From the NCBI GenBank assembly GCA_019321725.1, contig CM033124.1:4588001-4652000 (forward strand): a DNA stretch of 64,000 nucleotides, in the 5' to 3' direction. The notes beneath the pieces were generated by a model. That model was given only the letters and a program-made list of their open reading frames with translations, made no database searches and had not been told where the DNA came from. A program made the position numbers and the translations under genes. This document shows, in pieces, positions 1 through 12,722 of the stretch. Within the stretch, counting starts at the first letter, position 1; every line of letters begins with the position of its first letter. Origin of the DNA: Paulownia fortunei (lineage: Eukaryota; Streptophyta; Magnoliopsida; Lamiales; Paulowniaceae).

Positions 1-1322
1 CCCAAATCAAATTCGTCTACCAACCTCTTTTCATCGAACCACGAACATATATTTCTCGCTGGTGGTGAATAACTACTAGAGTTATTCACTCAATTACATA
101 TCTCAAATCCTTGGAGTCTATGGTGATGCTCCAAGGAAGACTAAGAGACAAAAAGAATTGAGAGAATCTGCAGAGTTTTTGGAAGAATTATGTTTACTCA
201 CATACTTTTATTGGATGGGGATTTGAGATACATATTTCTATTCAATGAAGAATCCCAGGCCAACTAGGAAACTCAATCCCATTCAAATTATGGAGACATA
301 TAACTAAATATGGATGTCAATTGGGTCAAGGATCCTAAACTCAATCCAATTTCCAACAATTACTTTTAAGTATCACAATTTTCTATAAAACTTTTAAGTT
401 TTGCTGGAATTTATCTATGTACTCTGATAATAATTACAAAATTTAACTTTTTTTATACAAATTTAAATGTGTTTGGCCAAATTTAGGATAAATGATGTAG
501 TATATAACAAGTTTTTGAGTATGTAGCCAGTGGCAATTTGTTTATATAATAACCTAATAGCTTATAAGATGTTTTGTATTGATAAATGAGAAAATATTGC
601 CATTTATGTAGTTAAAGTAAAGGAAAATTTTTCATCCCAAATAATAATTTGGTGTCTTCTTATTTTCTTAAGAAGATTTAAAAGGTTTTAAAACTTTATT
701 TTTTGAAAATTTACAAATATTTCCTTGACGTTTGTCAAATTACTATTATTTCTCCTAAAGTTTGCTATCAATTTATAGATTTTCTCATCCATTCATCTCC
801 ACTGCACAAAAAATTAATACAAAGTGAAAGTTTTAATAAATATTTAATTTTACTCATGACATCATTGTTTGGAAAAATTTGTAAATGTTAAACCTTTCAC
901 GAAATTTGTTCAAATATAAACAAACTTCAGATGAGGCTTGCCCGATATAAGCAAAAAAAAATCATAAATTTAAAATTTAAAATTATCCTACCACACAGCT
1001 AATGAAATACAATTGCAATATTGTAATATTTGCATTTAATTGTAAAGAAGTGTTGCCAAAAACTCATTATTTTGAATAAGCACAGGTGCATATACGTTTG
1101 TGCCATTTCTAATCTCTCCATTTCATTTTTATAATTTTCCATCTCTACCTCTCTTTAAAGACGCTGAAATTTGAAATAAGTGGGATTAGAAAATATGCTT
1201 TCTTATCCCTAAATAGTAAAGAAATAAGCCCTTATTTAAAGAGTATAAATAGCGTTTAAATCAATTTAAAATATATATTATTTACGATATTATATATTTT
1301 TAAGGCATCCCATAATATATAT
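1..1322. other. AT-rich intergenic DNA, no gene recognised
   Basis: No open frame with recognisable protein similarity, splice structure or repeat termini could be seen on either strand. The only longer open frame (703-891, 62 codons) is an AT-rich run without known motifs. The stretch ends at a probable LTR start at 1323. Confidence 0.5.
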
Positions 1323-1674
1323 TGTTGGGCATATTTATTAAACTTAAGAGATATTGAAGTCTCAGCCCAACAAGGTTTATATGTTCATGTGGCCCAAATT
1401 ATTTTAGAGGCTCATGTAGCCCATGTTCCACTTAGACAATAATAAATACCTCTCTTTCCATCATTTATGAGGTACGATTCATTTGATCAATTACAACTTT
1501 AAGTTCAGTTTAGTTCTATGAGACACTTGCTAACTTATGCATTAGACTACTAGCATGAGATACATTCATGGTGAAGGACTTCCATGTCAGCATCTAAACT
1601 TGAAAAAGGAGCTGCTTGCAAGAGATTTATTCTTAGAGATGAGTCCACCTTAACATAAGGAGTATTTACCTGCA
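1323..1674 (+). repeat. LTR of a decayed Tat-like Ty3/gypsy element
   Basis: The segment starts TGTTGGGC and ends CCTGCA, so it has the TG..CA ends of an LTR. It is followed after six bases by TGGTGTTGTTTGTGGGAA (1681-1698), a decayed form of the primer-binding site TGGCGCCGTCTGTGGGAA used by many plant Tat-type gypsy elements. At about 352 bp it is short. No second LTR is visible nearby, so the element is truncated. The assignment rests on the termini and primer-binding site, not on protein domains. Confidence 0.5.
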
Positions 1675-3700
1675 TCATTTTGGTGTTGTTTGTGGGAAAC
1701 CCTACCTCGACACTAATAATGTAGACTCGTTCACAAGCTAACTAGACCAACATACAAGTAGCTCGCTTGAAGCAAAGGCTTAACGATGATAGGGCAGACC
1801 AACAACCCCCCGTGACCCCACTCTAGCAACCTTCATAGTTTAAGTATCAGGAACCTCCCATAATGCCAGAGCAACCTAAGCAAAGAACCCTCATCAGAAG
1901 TGGAGGCCTAATAGGAGTAGAGCAAATCGGCAGCCCTCAAAGTGTCCACAGGAAGCATCCATCCTAGCTATCTTAGAAGTATCCGCCAGGAACGTCCATT
2001 CGAATGGCTTTAGACATTTCAGTCAGCTTGGTCCTAGAAGCAACCTTGTGATGAGTGTCCAACAGAGGTGTTACTACCCTTGGGACCCCTAGTTTCCACT
2101 TTGGTGATCCCAAAAGAGTCCGCCTCGGTGGCCCCAGGAACATCCATGTGCAAGAAATCCCAACCAAAGCAATTCTATTGTAGATTGAACTAGAGGCCTT
2201 GCAAATCTTATTTGGGAGTCACTTCCACTAGAGTGACTACAAGTGTTGTACCATAGAATATCAAGGCTCATCAATCCAATCATCCTCCTCCATCTTCTCA
2301 ACATAGCTAAGATTTAGCCCAATTTTAAGCAAAGGCGTAAGCCAAAAAAAAAGGTAAGAGGACAGAAAGATGAGATTCCACAAGAGGTAATCCTTACCAG
2401 CCTCAAAGGTTTTGCCATATCGTCTTCCAAGAACACCCCAGTAGGATCCACACTTCTGGAATAAGGAGCTCTAGATGACGGACCACCAACTGGAGAAGCA
2501 ATATTACAAAGCACGAGCCTTCGCAAGAGCAATAGCGAAGATTGCATTTCAACATGCAGGAAGCTACCACAAAGATCATCTCCCAGCAAGTTTTTTACAG
2601 AGTTGGGGTTCATCCCTTCCTCTGGAGAAAGAAAGGCCCAAAAAGGGATGACCCACTTAGAAGTAGGAGAATAACGTACATACGAAGAGGAAGATCAAGG
2701 GAATGACACCTTGAAACTCCTGAAGATCCTCAACACATACTACTGGATACTCCGGTGATAAACATCCCAATGGTGGTAGAACTATAGAGCAATCCAAACC
2801 ACCCAGAGATTGACAATTCTATACAAAGAGGATAGTTGGAAGTTTGTCAACAAGGGACCCTATAATAGTGATAGAGTGAAATAATGGCCCCTGAGTTCCC
2901 ACTCCACCAACTTTAGGAGTCTCAGCACTAGTAGGCTCCCATAAAACCAAAATAATAGGACCTACTAAGGGACCTCCGACTGGAGTAGTCTTGACATAAC
3001 TCAAGCAAGAGGCATCGTATGTAAGATGCTTCCCTAAAAAAAATAGCTAGGGTAGTGGCCTAGCATGTAGCAAATTACCTAGAAAACCTTCTTCCTCAAT
3101 ACTCACGCTGAAGCCAAGATACTACTGCAAAAAAAAAAAAAGAGTCTAGAAGGGAGGAGGCAAAAAAGGCTAAGAAAATAATCTATCCTGAAGTGGGAAC
3201 TAGGCGCAGGCATAAATAAGAGCATAAGGGGACTTGGGGGAAAGAAATTAACGACCCTTGTTGCTTGATTATTCCGATTGCTCCATTTTGAATACCTCGA
3301 GGATAAGGTTATGAAGATGGCAGAGCAACCAAGGATCACTAAACCTCATATAAAGCTGGAAAAGGATCCTAGACGCAAGAGATACAATGGATATTATCCC
3401 AGGAATACCTGTGACCACAAAGCTCTGCTTCACTAAGAGACCAATCACATAGTGCATGCCTCATACAAAAGGAGGTAGCCTGTAAATGGTTAGATGCAGT
3501 CCCTAACAAAATCTCACCAAACAAAGTTTAGTTTTATCCGATCCAAACAAAGTCCCATCTTATCTAGTCCAATCAAAGTCCCATTTCCTCTGGGCCAAAC
3601 AAAGTCTTGTCTCATGTAGATGCGTAAGGACCCCAAAGCACCCAGGGATTGGGCACCAATGCGTTATGGGCGCCAACCTATATGGAACTTGTGCACGACA
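1675..3700 (+). mobile_element. Degenerate interior of the Tat-like gypsy element
   Basis: This is the sequence immediately downstream of the LTR and primer-binding site. It is less AT-rich than its surroundings and full of stops in all frames. I could not identify gag or pol motifs, so it may be leader and gag sequence decayed beyond recognition, or non-coding interior. It stops where the AT-rich copia LTR sequence begins (about 3754). Confidence 0.4.
3517..3620. repeat. Minisatellite, four units of about 26-28 bp
   Basis: Four consecutive units each begin with CCAAACAAAGT or CCAATCAAAGT, at about 3517, 3543, 3569 and 3595. They lie in the interior of the decayed Tat-like element. Units differ at several positions, so the array is old. 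Confidence 0.6.
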
Positions 3701-3753
3701 CTAGTCATTTAATAATCTCTCATTCGATTTCTCAAATCAAGAAATTGGTATCT

Positions 3754-6565
3754 TCAGCATGCACATTAATTAATTAATAAGCCCAAGTTCATTTAATTGA
3801 TCCAATCAATTAATTAACTCACTCCAAATTGGATTTTCAATTTTATTGAGTCCAATTAAATAATCTTATTATTTAATTGAATAATTAACTCATCTAATTT
3901 AGATTAATTTAATTCTTAATTAATTAATCTAATTAATTAATTATATTCAACTAATCTTAAGTTAGATAATTATATATGAAATGTAACAAAGTTCTTGATG
4001 AAACATTGTTGGGTTCGCTTAAACCACGAGGTAAACGCAATAAAAATTAAAAAAAATTAATAAAAACATGCATTAACAATTAATGCACTACCTTGGGTAA
4101 CCAAAATCGATTTAACTATCGACAATATATAAATAATATTTAATTAAATAGTGTGAATATTGATACCTACTTGACTCCTTCATTAATAATGTAAGGAATG
4201 GGGCAATCAATTGCCGGATGGTTGTAAATACGCCTTAAAGGAGTCCACGCGTCCTCCCACTAAAGAAAGTCCACACCTTGGACAAGAATACCGAAAATAA
4301 TAAAATTGTTAGTTTCTACTATTTTCTTTTCTAGCCTAGTGTGGAGTGAACTTATAACATTTCAATCCAACTTGTGAATTAAGGATTAAAGTTTATTCAA
4401 TTGTTCTTAATTTAACTTGTAAAAGAAGAACAATTAAAATATGCACTTGAGCAATACAAAAGAAGAGAAAGGGAAGACAAAATGAAGAAAACAATTTTTC
4501 TTCGAATTTTTGCTATGGCCGAAAATTACAAGAGTGTTGCATAGATAAATTTTATCTTCAATATATCATATATATATAAGGAGGCTACAAAAATTAGGGC
4601 AACCCTAATTTCATCCTCACATGGTAATTAGTTTGTATGGAAAAGTCTCACTTTCCTTAACAAACTAAAAACACACGCACAAAAGAAAATATTTCCCATT
4701 TTTTTTATTATGGCTGAATTTTGCTTGCAAAATTAGGGCAACATTTGCTCATTTTGTCTTGTCTTCCAAGCTATGAATTTATCCCATAAATTCATATGTA
4801 TAATATCATATATTATTTAAATAAGTAAATCTTATTCACTTATTTAATTTCTCTTATTTTCAAGTGGGCTTCCAACAAGCCTAATTAAACTTGGGCAATT
4901 AATCCAATTAATTAAATTAGTCCAAGTCTAAATTAATTGATCCAATCAATTAAGTCACTCTAATTGGATTTCTAATCTCATTAGGTCCAATTAAATAGTC
5001 CTACTATTTAATTGAATAATTAATTCAACTCTTTGAATTAATTTAATCTTTTAATTATTAAATCTAATTAATTAATTATATCCAACCCCTTGAATGATTT
5101 ATAGACTACAAATGTTCTATTCCAAATTATATGTGACCCTTTAGGTTCACTTCTAAGCTAGTAGTAGACTTGCAACATTTACAACTTATAAATAATAATT
5201 ATTTTGATTAATTATTTCACTAGGAATTAACTCCTTAATTCCTAAAACCTCACTATCCGTGAAAACACCCAGCAAATAATCATGATAAACTAGTTTTAGG
5301 TAAAATAGCAAATGATCCTATTCCAGTTACGAGTACCATTCACATAAGGTTCTTCTGTCAACTAATCTCCCGATTGAGTGTAGGACATGGATAATAGTCG
5401 AAATCCTAATTGACTTAATATCTATGATTTCATTTCAAGTTGCAATGACTCTTAATGAATCATCAAAAACCCTTTTCTGATATCCACTCTGCATTGGCCA
5501 AAGTCTTCCGAGTCACAAACTATGAAAACATAGGAGATTTACTTGTTCTATCCGACAAGTGACGAATCATTTATTGGCCACTCATTAACCTTCGTACGCA
5601 TAAATACAATACCTAACATAACCTAACATAAATACGTGAGTCTTATTGGGCTATTCGATGTCCCTTTTCAAAAAACTCTTGACTCGAAATATAGTTTAAG
5701 ATCAAAGCCATAGAGGCATTTTTCATGATTGCCATCATATATGTGACCATGCCCCATAGCTATAATTGATCTAGGGACTTTATCTAATGTGTAGTAAAGA
5801 AATGCGAAGCATAAGATAAAGAAAATACCTTTAAAATTGTATTACAACTGAGAAAGTCTATTACAAGAGTAAATAATAGCCTGCCTTGCCCAAGGACTTT
5901 TAAGACATGAATTATAAAAAGATAAGAGATTCACTTGTTCTGCCAGATAAGTGACGGATCCTTTATTGGATACTCACTAACCTCCATACATGTCAATGCA
6001 ACATCCAACGTATCCCCTTTGTGATTATCAGGCAATCACACGATATATTAAAATGAAACATAACATGTACAAGGCTACCATGGTGCCTCAAGTCTAAGGA
6101 CTAATTATGTACTATCATAACATGGAAATTCTTATTTCCACAAACAACGTTTCTAACTAAGAATTTCTAGCAAGCCTGCTCAATGTACTTGTTCTCTAAC
6201 AAGCATCCACATATATGCACTAGCGTCACTATGTCAATATCTATAGAGCGAGACATCTTCCTCATGCGAGCATGCATCATATGCACAAGTTAATTGGGTT
6301 ATTCGATGTCCCATCTCAAAAAGCCCTCTACTTGAAACTAATTTAAGACCAAAGTCATAGAGGCATGTTTCATGATTACCATCAAATGTGTGACCATACC
6401 CCGTAGCTAGGTTTGGTCTAGGGACTTCATCTAATTACTTTACACAATTAAAGATAAATAAAATTGCCTATTTTTGTTAATATGATTTGAAAAAGATTAT
6501 TTTTTACAAATACAAAAGTATAGAAGACGCCCAATCTAATTGGCGCTCTGAGCACTACCCTAACA
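3754..6565 (-). repeat. Copia LTR pair, one nested in the other
   Basis: 3754-4006 and about 5881-6565 are two parts of one minus-strand copia LTR. A second LTR of the same family (about 4007-5880) sits between them. Evidence: the AT-rich TTAATTAATTGATCC block occurs both at 3754-3960 and at 4880-5090. The block around GTGACCATGCCCCATAGC with 'gatctagggac' occurs at 5740-5780 and again at 6395-6430. The inner LTR begins TGTTGGGTTCGC at 4007. The outer one ends GAGCACTACCCTAACA at 6565, the complement of this family's usual TGTTAGAGTAGTG start. No clean target duplication was found and the inner LTR seems to lack its last few dozen bases. Confidence 0.6.
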
Positions 6566-6687
6566 CCAACTTTGTACCTATTTAACATATAACATAAGAT
6601 AAGACACAATTCCATCAATCATGAGATAAAACATCCAAATTTGTACTTTTGAGAGTTTTGGAAATATGTCAATTTATGAGCTTATCA

Positions 6688-6698
6688 ACTACCCCCAA
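6688..6698 (-). other. Polypurine tract of the Athila-like element
   Basis: On the minus strand this reads TTGGGGGTAGT directly before the LTR start TGATAAGC (6687 leftwards). The equivalent tract at 20554-20566 reads GTTTGGGGGAAGT before TGATAACC. The position and purine richness are what the plus-strand primer of an LTR element requires. Confidence 0.55.
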
Positions 6699-7062
6699 TC
6701 AGACTAATTAAATTTATGCTTTTACAAATGTCAGAAATATATCAAATTACTTAAGCAAAGTTATAAATGAGACAAACCAAAAGCTCACAATTGATCATGA
6801 ATAACTCAACTTGATCAACCAATATAGTGCCTCAACAATCTTTATTGTACATAAGTCCAAAGGTTAGTTACAAAGCTAGTCGAATGACACTACAGAACTT
6901 ATGTTTTATCAATCTAGTCATGAATTCAAAACATGTGTGTGAGAAGCGTCAAGTTCAAGTTTTATGCATGTATTTTTTGTATGAATTTCACAACTAATGA
7001 CCTCCTTAGTTTAAGCAAGGAATCTCTTGGGTGCTCCACAGGCTTGATTTTCATACATATTC

Positions 7063-8115
7063 TATTAGACTAGTACCCGGTGAGCCAATTGATCTGGCAG
7101 TTCTTATACTCTTGTGAATCATTCTTATCATACTAATATCATTTAAATGATAATCTTTATCTTAAATTCATCATAAGAATTAGATAAAGTCCTTAGATCA
7201 CACATAGTATGCGGCGTGGTCACGCATATGATGATGATTGTGGAATATATCTCTAAGGTTGTGGTCTTAAAATGTTCCAAGTCAAGGATCAATGAGATGG
7301 GACATCCTTGATCCTGTTGAGACATGCATATACGATGCAAGTTCGAAAGAAGAATACCTCGCTTCATGGGCATTGGTGTGGAGATACTACTTCATGTATG
7401 CAGGTGCTTGTTGGAAAACAAGTACACTGAACAAGTGTGGAATTTCCTCATTATGATAGTGCAAGAATTAGTTCTTGGACTTGAGGCACCATGGTAACCT
7501 TATGCATGACATATTACACTTTGATGTATTTCCCGACTGCATGATAATCACAAGGGGTTTACATTAGGTGTAACATCTTCATATATGGAGATTATTCCAA
7601 GTGTTGGATTAAATTAATTTAAGTGATTAATTAATGGGGTATAAATTAATTCAAGTGTGGAATTAATTTAATTAATTAATAGGATTAATTGATTAGATCT
7701 AATTAGATTATGAAGCCCAATTGGAACATTTAATTTATTGATTGAATCAATTAATTAAAATAGGCCTAGTTAATTAGATGAATTAATTTAATTAATTGGA
7801 TCATTTAAACTAGAGCCTAGTTGATTACTTAGGCCTAGCCCTATTAGGTGTGGGCTTGTAGGAACCCCATTATAAAATTAAATTGGGAATCCAATTCCCA
7901 GAGGAAGTTGAATTGGGAATTCAATTTTTAAGAGGTAATAAGGAAAAAGGAAAGTCCTTATGAGATAAAAAAAACTTCCTAAAAGAGTTGGAGATAAAAC
8001 AAAAGAAGAAGAGTCCTACATGAAAATGACTTGTGGTAGCCTTTATTGGCAAACTTCTTGGATGTTTTTTTAGGGAGTTTTTACTGCAGAGGTTTTGCTG
8101 AAAAAAGTGGAAAAA
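7063..8115 (+). repeat. 5' LTR of the copia element, with internal deletions
   Basis: It matches 12723-14260 in order, with two main deletions: about 50 bp near 7435 and about 520 bp near 7590, where the text jumps from 'tatggagatta' to 'ttccaagtgttgg'. Similarity to the 3' LTR ends near 8115 after the block ACTTGTGGTAGC / TTGGCAAACTTCTTGGA. The family's LTR start is TGTTAGAG; here it reads TATTAGAC. Confidence 0.65.
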
Positions 8116-9839
8116 CAGCATATCTCTTTCTTTGTTGGGGATTAATATTATTTATTATTTTAAATGTTAAAGCATTTTAAAAATTGATAATAATTAAGAA
8201 ATTGAATTTCTTGATTAAAGAATTTCAAGATTTGTGAAATCTTGAATTTCTTGAAATGTGGCAATAAATAAAGAATCAAAAAGGTTGATTTCTTGATCAA
8301 GAAAATTAGTTTTGTGATCAAGTTCTCAATATTTCTTGATGAGATCAAGAAACTATGAAATCAAAATTTTGTGAAAATCATGAATTATTGGACATAAAAA
8401 AATTGAGTCGCCTATCGGCACCCGACATCATTTCTTAATTATTACGTGAAGTTTATGATTTTTTATTTTAAAATTAAATATTAATTTAAATTTTTAAAAA
8501 ATTATTTTTCATAAAAATCCCAAATTTGAAAGAAATTGCACATAATTAATCGGTTAATTTATATACTTTCATTATCATGTGATGATTTATTTTAAGCATG
8601 CTAGTTGGATGATCATGGAGCCTATGCCAACGTGATTGGTTTAATTTTATGCAAAATTGTTTATTTTTGAGTTTTAATTGAAATGAGGCCTACGAGTCTT
8701 AATTTTCTCTATTTTATTCTTGATGTACTTCTATCTTCCTCCTATGTACCTCCCCTTGGAATTGTTCCAAGATTTCTTGTAGTTTTAGCAAATATAATGA
8801 GAGTATAATTAGGCGGTGAGGTGTATCTTTGTGTAATTTGGTGGGCATTATAAGAAGATGGAGGAAAAGTGAGGAATCAAGGCCCATGAATGTATGGGTT
8901 ACATTTATAGATAGGTCTAATTGCATTTTAATTATCACCCTTTAGATTGACCTTGATCCACTTTGGCTCGAGTAGATCGCATAGGATTAAAGACTCATGA
9001 TCATCCATTTTATTTTAGTATGTATGTGATGCATGTTGTGTTTATTTAGTACTTCCTCATGATGTATGCTTGTCATCGTTAGGATAGTAAACATTAAATA
9101 AACAAGAAAAGAAAATGATGAGATCTTGTATAATAAATCTAGTATGACCCTCATTTGAAAAAGTTTCAAGTTGAGAACCTTTATTAGTTCGATATCAAGT
9201 GTAAATGGGCAATATTGGGTGGGACCCAATCATCCATGCTTTCCATCAAAAGTAGTGGCATGCCGATACACTACCAATTTTAGTCCGTTGACCATGAGTC
9301 GTAGGATGTGCTAAGTGTTGGTAAGCTATGACCACTACTAAGAATTGAGATGCCCATGGGGTGAACTCGTCTTTATCGTTGGCCATGAGTCGTGGGATGT
9401 TTAGATGCTCCATCTACATGGATGTTTGATGTGTAATGCTTGACACTTAGTACCATAAGAGCTTATAAAATTGGGGTGTATGGGAAGAGGTAAGGCAAAA
9501 TAGCTTGAGGGTTGCATGGGGATGCAATTGCTAATGTTGTTAGCTACCTTTTCATTTTGTCGTATGGGCTCATAAAATTGAAATGTATGGTAAGGCTAGT
9601 TGGACCTCAAGCCCACTAGGAATTTAGATTTTCCAAATTTCCATCTAGAGGGTGATGGGATTTTAATAAAATAATGAGAGACATTTATTATTAAAGACCA
9701 TGTCATAAGTAGATATTAATAGAATGAATGCTTAAATTTATGCCTCACATAGGATAATGGTTATCGCTAGTAATTCAACATAGGATAATCTAGATAAACA
9801 AACAAACTTACTAGCTTAATATAGACGTTTGTCACAATT
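8116..9839. other. Unassigned AT-rich sequence inside the copia element
   Basis: This stretch lies where the end of the 5' LTR, the primer-binding site and gag would be expected, but it does not match the 3' LTR end (14300-14866) and shows no gag motif. It includes a run of TTTCTTGATCAAG-like inverted motifs (8200-8350) and two similar GACCATGAGTCGT / GGCCATGAGTCGT blocks (9289 and 9380). It could be a further insertion or a rearranged gag. I assign no gene. Confidence 0.4.
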
Positions 9840-12700
9840 ATGGATATTTATGGCAAAGAAAGAGGAAACACAAGTATTGACTTGCTTAGTTGAATTAGAA
9901 GAGGTTCTAATTCAAGTTTACACATTGTTGATATCAACCATTAAGGTTGATAAAAAATTTCTTGGGTATTAGATATCGGATATGATCCAATCTTTGCAAG
10001 GAGATGCAGGGAATGACAAGAAAATGGAGAGTAAGACAAAGGACGATCCTTAAGCTTGAGAATAAAGTAAGTGTTGTTTTATTGGCTATAGGAATGATCC
10101 ACTAACTCTGCATGGAATTATGATAGTATTAGTTATTTGTCTTTGCTATATTGACAAATGAACTATACAATTCGAGCATTCCATGCTACATATCAACAAA
10201 ATAATATAAGAATTAGATAATCAAAACAGTGCACACTTGTGGTAAGCTAGATTAGGTCATATCTCTAAACAAAGAATTCACAAGATGGTACATTTACTTG
10301 ACCTTTTGGACTTGCATGAGGTGCCAAGTTGTAAATCTTATCTCAAGGAAAACATGACCAAATCACCATTTGTGGGACAAATGGAGCAGACCACGACTTT
10401 GGATGTGATCTAAAGGGACGTAAGTAGTCCACTAAGTGTTAAAGCATAAGTGAACTATTCTTACTTGATTATTCTAAGATCCTTTGAAGGGTTCAAACAA
10501 TTTAGACATGAAGTAGAGAATTAAATTGACCAAAGTATTAAATCCATCAATGTGATCGAGGAAGAGAATACTAAAGTGGTAAGTTCTTGATTATCTAACG
10601 GAGAATTAGATTATCACTTTAAGTGAATCCAAGTTGAGCTTTACTTATTTCCTCATTCATTATGGAAATTCACCCTAGAATCGATTATATTCTTATCAAG
10701 TAAAGATATCATCTAATTTGGTGACCAAAACATCATGAGTAAAAGAGCCCTAGCATACATACCTAAGGGTATAAAGGGGCTTGCTTCTTTAAAGTGGTTA
10801 GTGGGAGATAAAATAGATGTGAATCCAGCTTATGCAAATTTGTGGGGGTATCCAAAGGAATCTAAAGGATACCATTTCTATGGTTCCTAAGAATAATGGA
10901 GTTTATTTTCTAGGGATGTCACCTTCTTAAGAAGAAGGAATTTCTATTAGATAGCAATGGATAAATCATAGAACTTAAAATAGTTTGAGAATCACAGTTT
11001 ATCTCACAAGTGGCAATGGTGTATGAGCAAATTACTAAAACTTATAGTACACAACCTCCAATGAGATTTGAAAGGATTTCGGAGCTACTTATACGATAAA
11101 AGTCTCATGCTAGAGAGCAGCAAGGAGGACCTCCTTTTTTAATATTGATCTAACTAAGGAGTAATGATGTATGACATCAATTTGAAAAATAAAAAAATAC
11201 CATGCAATCCAAAATGGACTATATGTACTCCAACAAGGTTTGACCTTGGTGGGCCCATTAGTGGAAATGGTTCCCATTGGCTGCAAATGGGTCTATAAAT
11301 ATAAATTAAAGAACATAGAGAGGTGGTGACCCATAAAGGCATGACTGGTAGCAAAGTGTTATGCTCAGAGTCAAGGTGTTGACTGTTGAGGATACCTTTT
11401 ACCAGATGTGAAGCTGAAGTCCATTCGGATTATGCTAGTTATATCTACGTATTACGACTAATAGATATGGCAAAGGGATGTGAAGTTTGTCTTTCTTAAT
11501 TAAGGTATTGAGAATAGGATATAATTTAAGAGACCTAAGGTCTTCATATCAAACAAAAGCAAACAAAAGATTTGCGAGCTTCAGAGATTTGTTAAGGACT
11601 CAAAATAAATTTTTCGAATGTGGAACATTCATTTCTCTAAACCAATCAAATGGTTTGATTTCCTTAGGAATGTGAATGAGTCATATGTGTACAAGAGGGT
11701 TACTAGGAGTATGGTGATGATTTTTGTGTTTTATGTTAATAACATTTTGCTCATAGGGATAATGTAGAAATGTTGCAGTCAACTGAGATTTATCATCTAT
11801 AAAGTTCTCTAATAGGGATTTAGGATAAACATCCCAAGGATTGGGGATTGAGATTTATGGAGATAGATCTAAAAGAATGCTTGAACTATCCTAAATTTAA
11901 GTACATAGATTAGATGCTAAAATGGTTTGGCATGGAAGAATCCTATGAGAGATTCTTATTTTTTGAGTCATGAGATTTTTCTTTCGAAGTCCTAGTCCCC
12001 ATGGACTTTTGAAAGAAAGAGAAATAATGACTCACATACTTTATTCATCCTTTAAAGAGAATAAAATATGCAAATCTATGTACATGATTTGATATCAGAA
12101 ATGATCTGAGTGTCATGAGTAGATATTGGTCAATTTGATGCAAAAAGTGTTGAAAGTTGTAAAGATGAGCTTTAATACTTACAAAGCACTAAAGATCTCT
12201 TCATGGAGTACGATTATGGAGAACTGAAACTAAGATGCTTCATCTAGTTTTTAGTCTAAATTAAATAACTAAAAGTCTATGTCTAGATTTATGTTCATCC
12301 TAAATAATGGGATAGTTAGTTAGAAAGAGTTCCAAGCTTGTAACAACTTTGGATTCCACCATCATGATTGAATACATCGGGGCATGCGATGCTGTGAAAA
12401 TGGACTATTTGGATAGGGAATTTAATCCAAGTGTTGGATGTAGTTCCAACCATTCTTGATTGAGTACTAGAATACTGCGATAATAATGGGGGCTATTGCA
12501 CAAGCAAAGAAGTCAATGTCTCATCAAAGGATATAAACAGAAATAGATTAGCGATATGATTCTGAAAATCATTGGTAGAGGCAACATCAGTGTGGAAAAA
12601 TTTACCTCGGCAGAAAATATAGCAGTCCCATTGATTTAACCCTTTAGATAAGTATTTGAAGGACATCTTTGGGAAGATGAGCCTTAATGCGAGGGCAATT
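9840..12700 (+). pseudogene. Copia gag-pol remnant (protease, integrase, RT, RNase H)
   Basis: Pieces of copia polyprotein can be read in the correct order, interrupted by stops and frame changes. Protease-like WVLDIGYDP lies near 9963, where intact elements have WVLDTGCGS. The GAG pre-integrase region near 10245 reads LGHISKQRIHKMVHLLDL with KSYLKENMTKSPF. Integrase remnants follow at 10430-10760. Reverse transcriptase near 11275 reads PIGCKWVYKYKLK and later KSIRIMLVISTYYD. The catalytic YVDD is altered to YVNN (about 11733) before ILLIG. RNase H near 12475 reads YCDNNGAIAQAKKSMSHQ. The order protease-integrase-RT-RNase H defines Ty1/copia. The altered catalytic residues and many stops show it cannot make active enzyme. 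Confidence 0.85.
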
Positions 12701-12722
12701 ATCTCTACGGTAAGTGGGAGAT

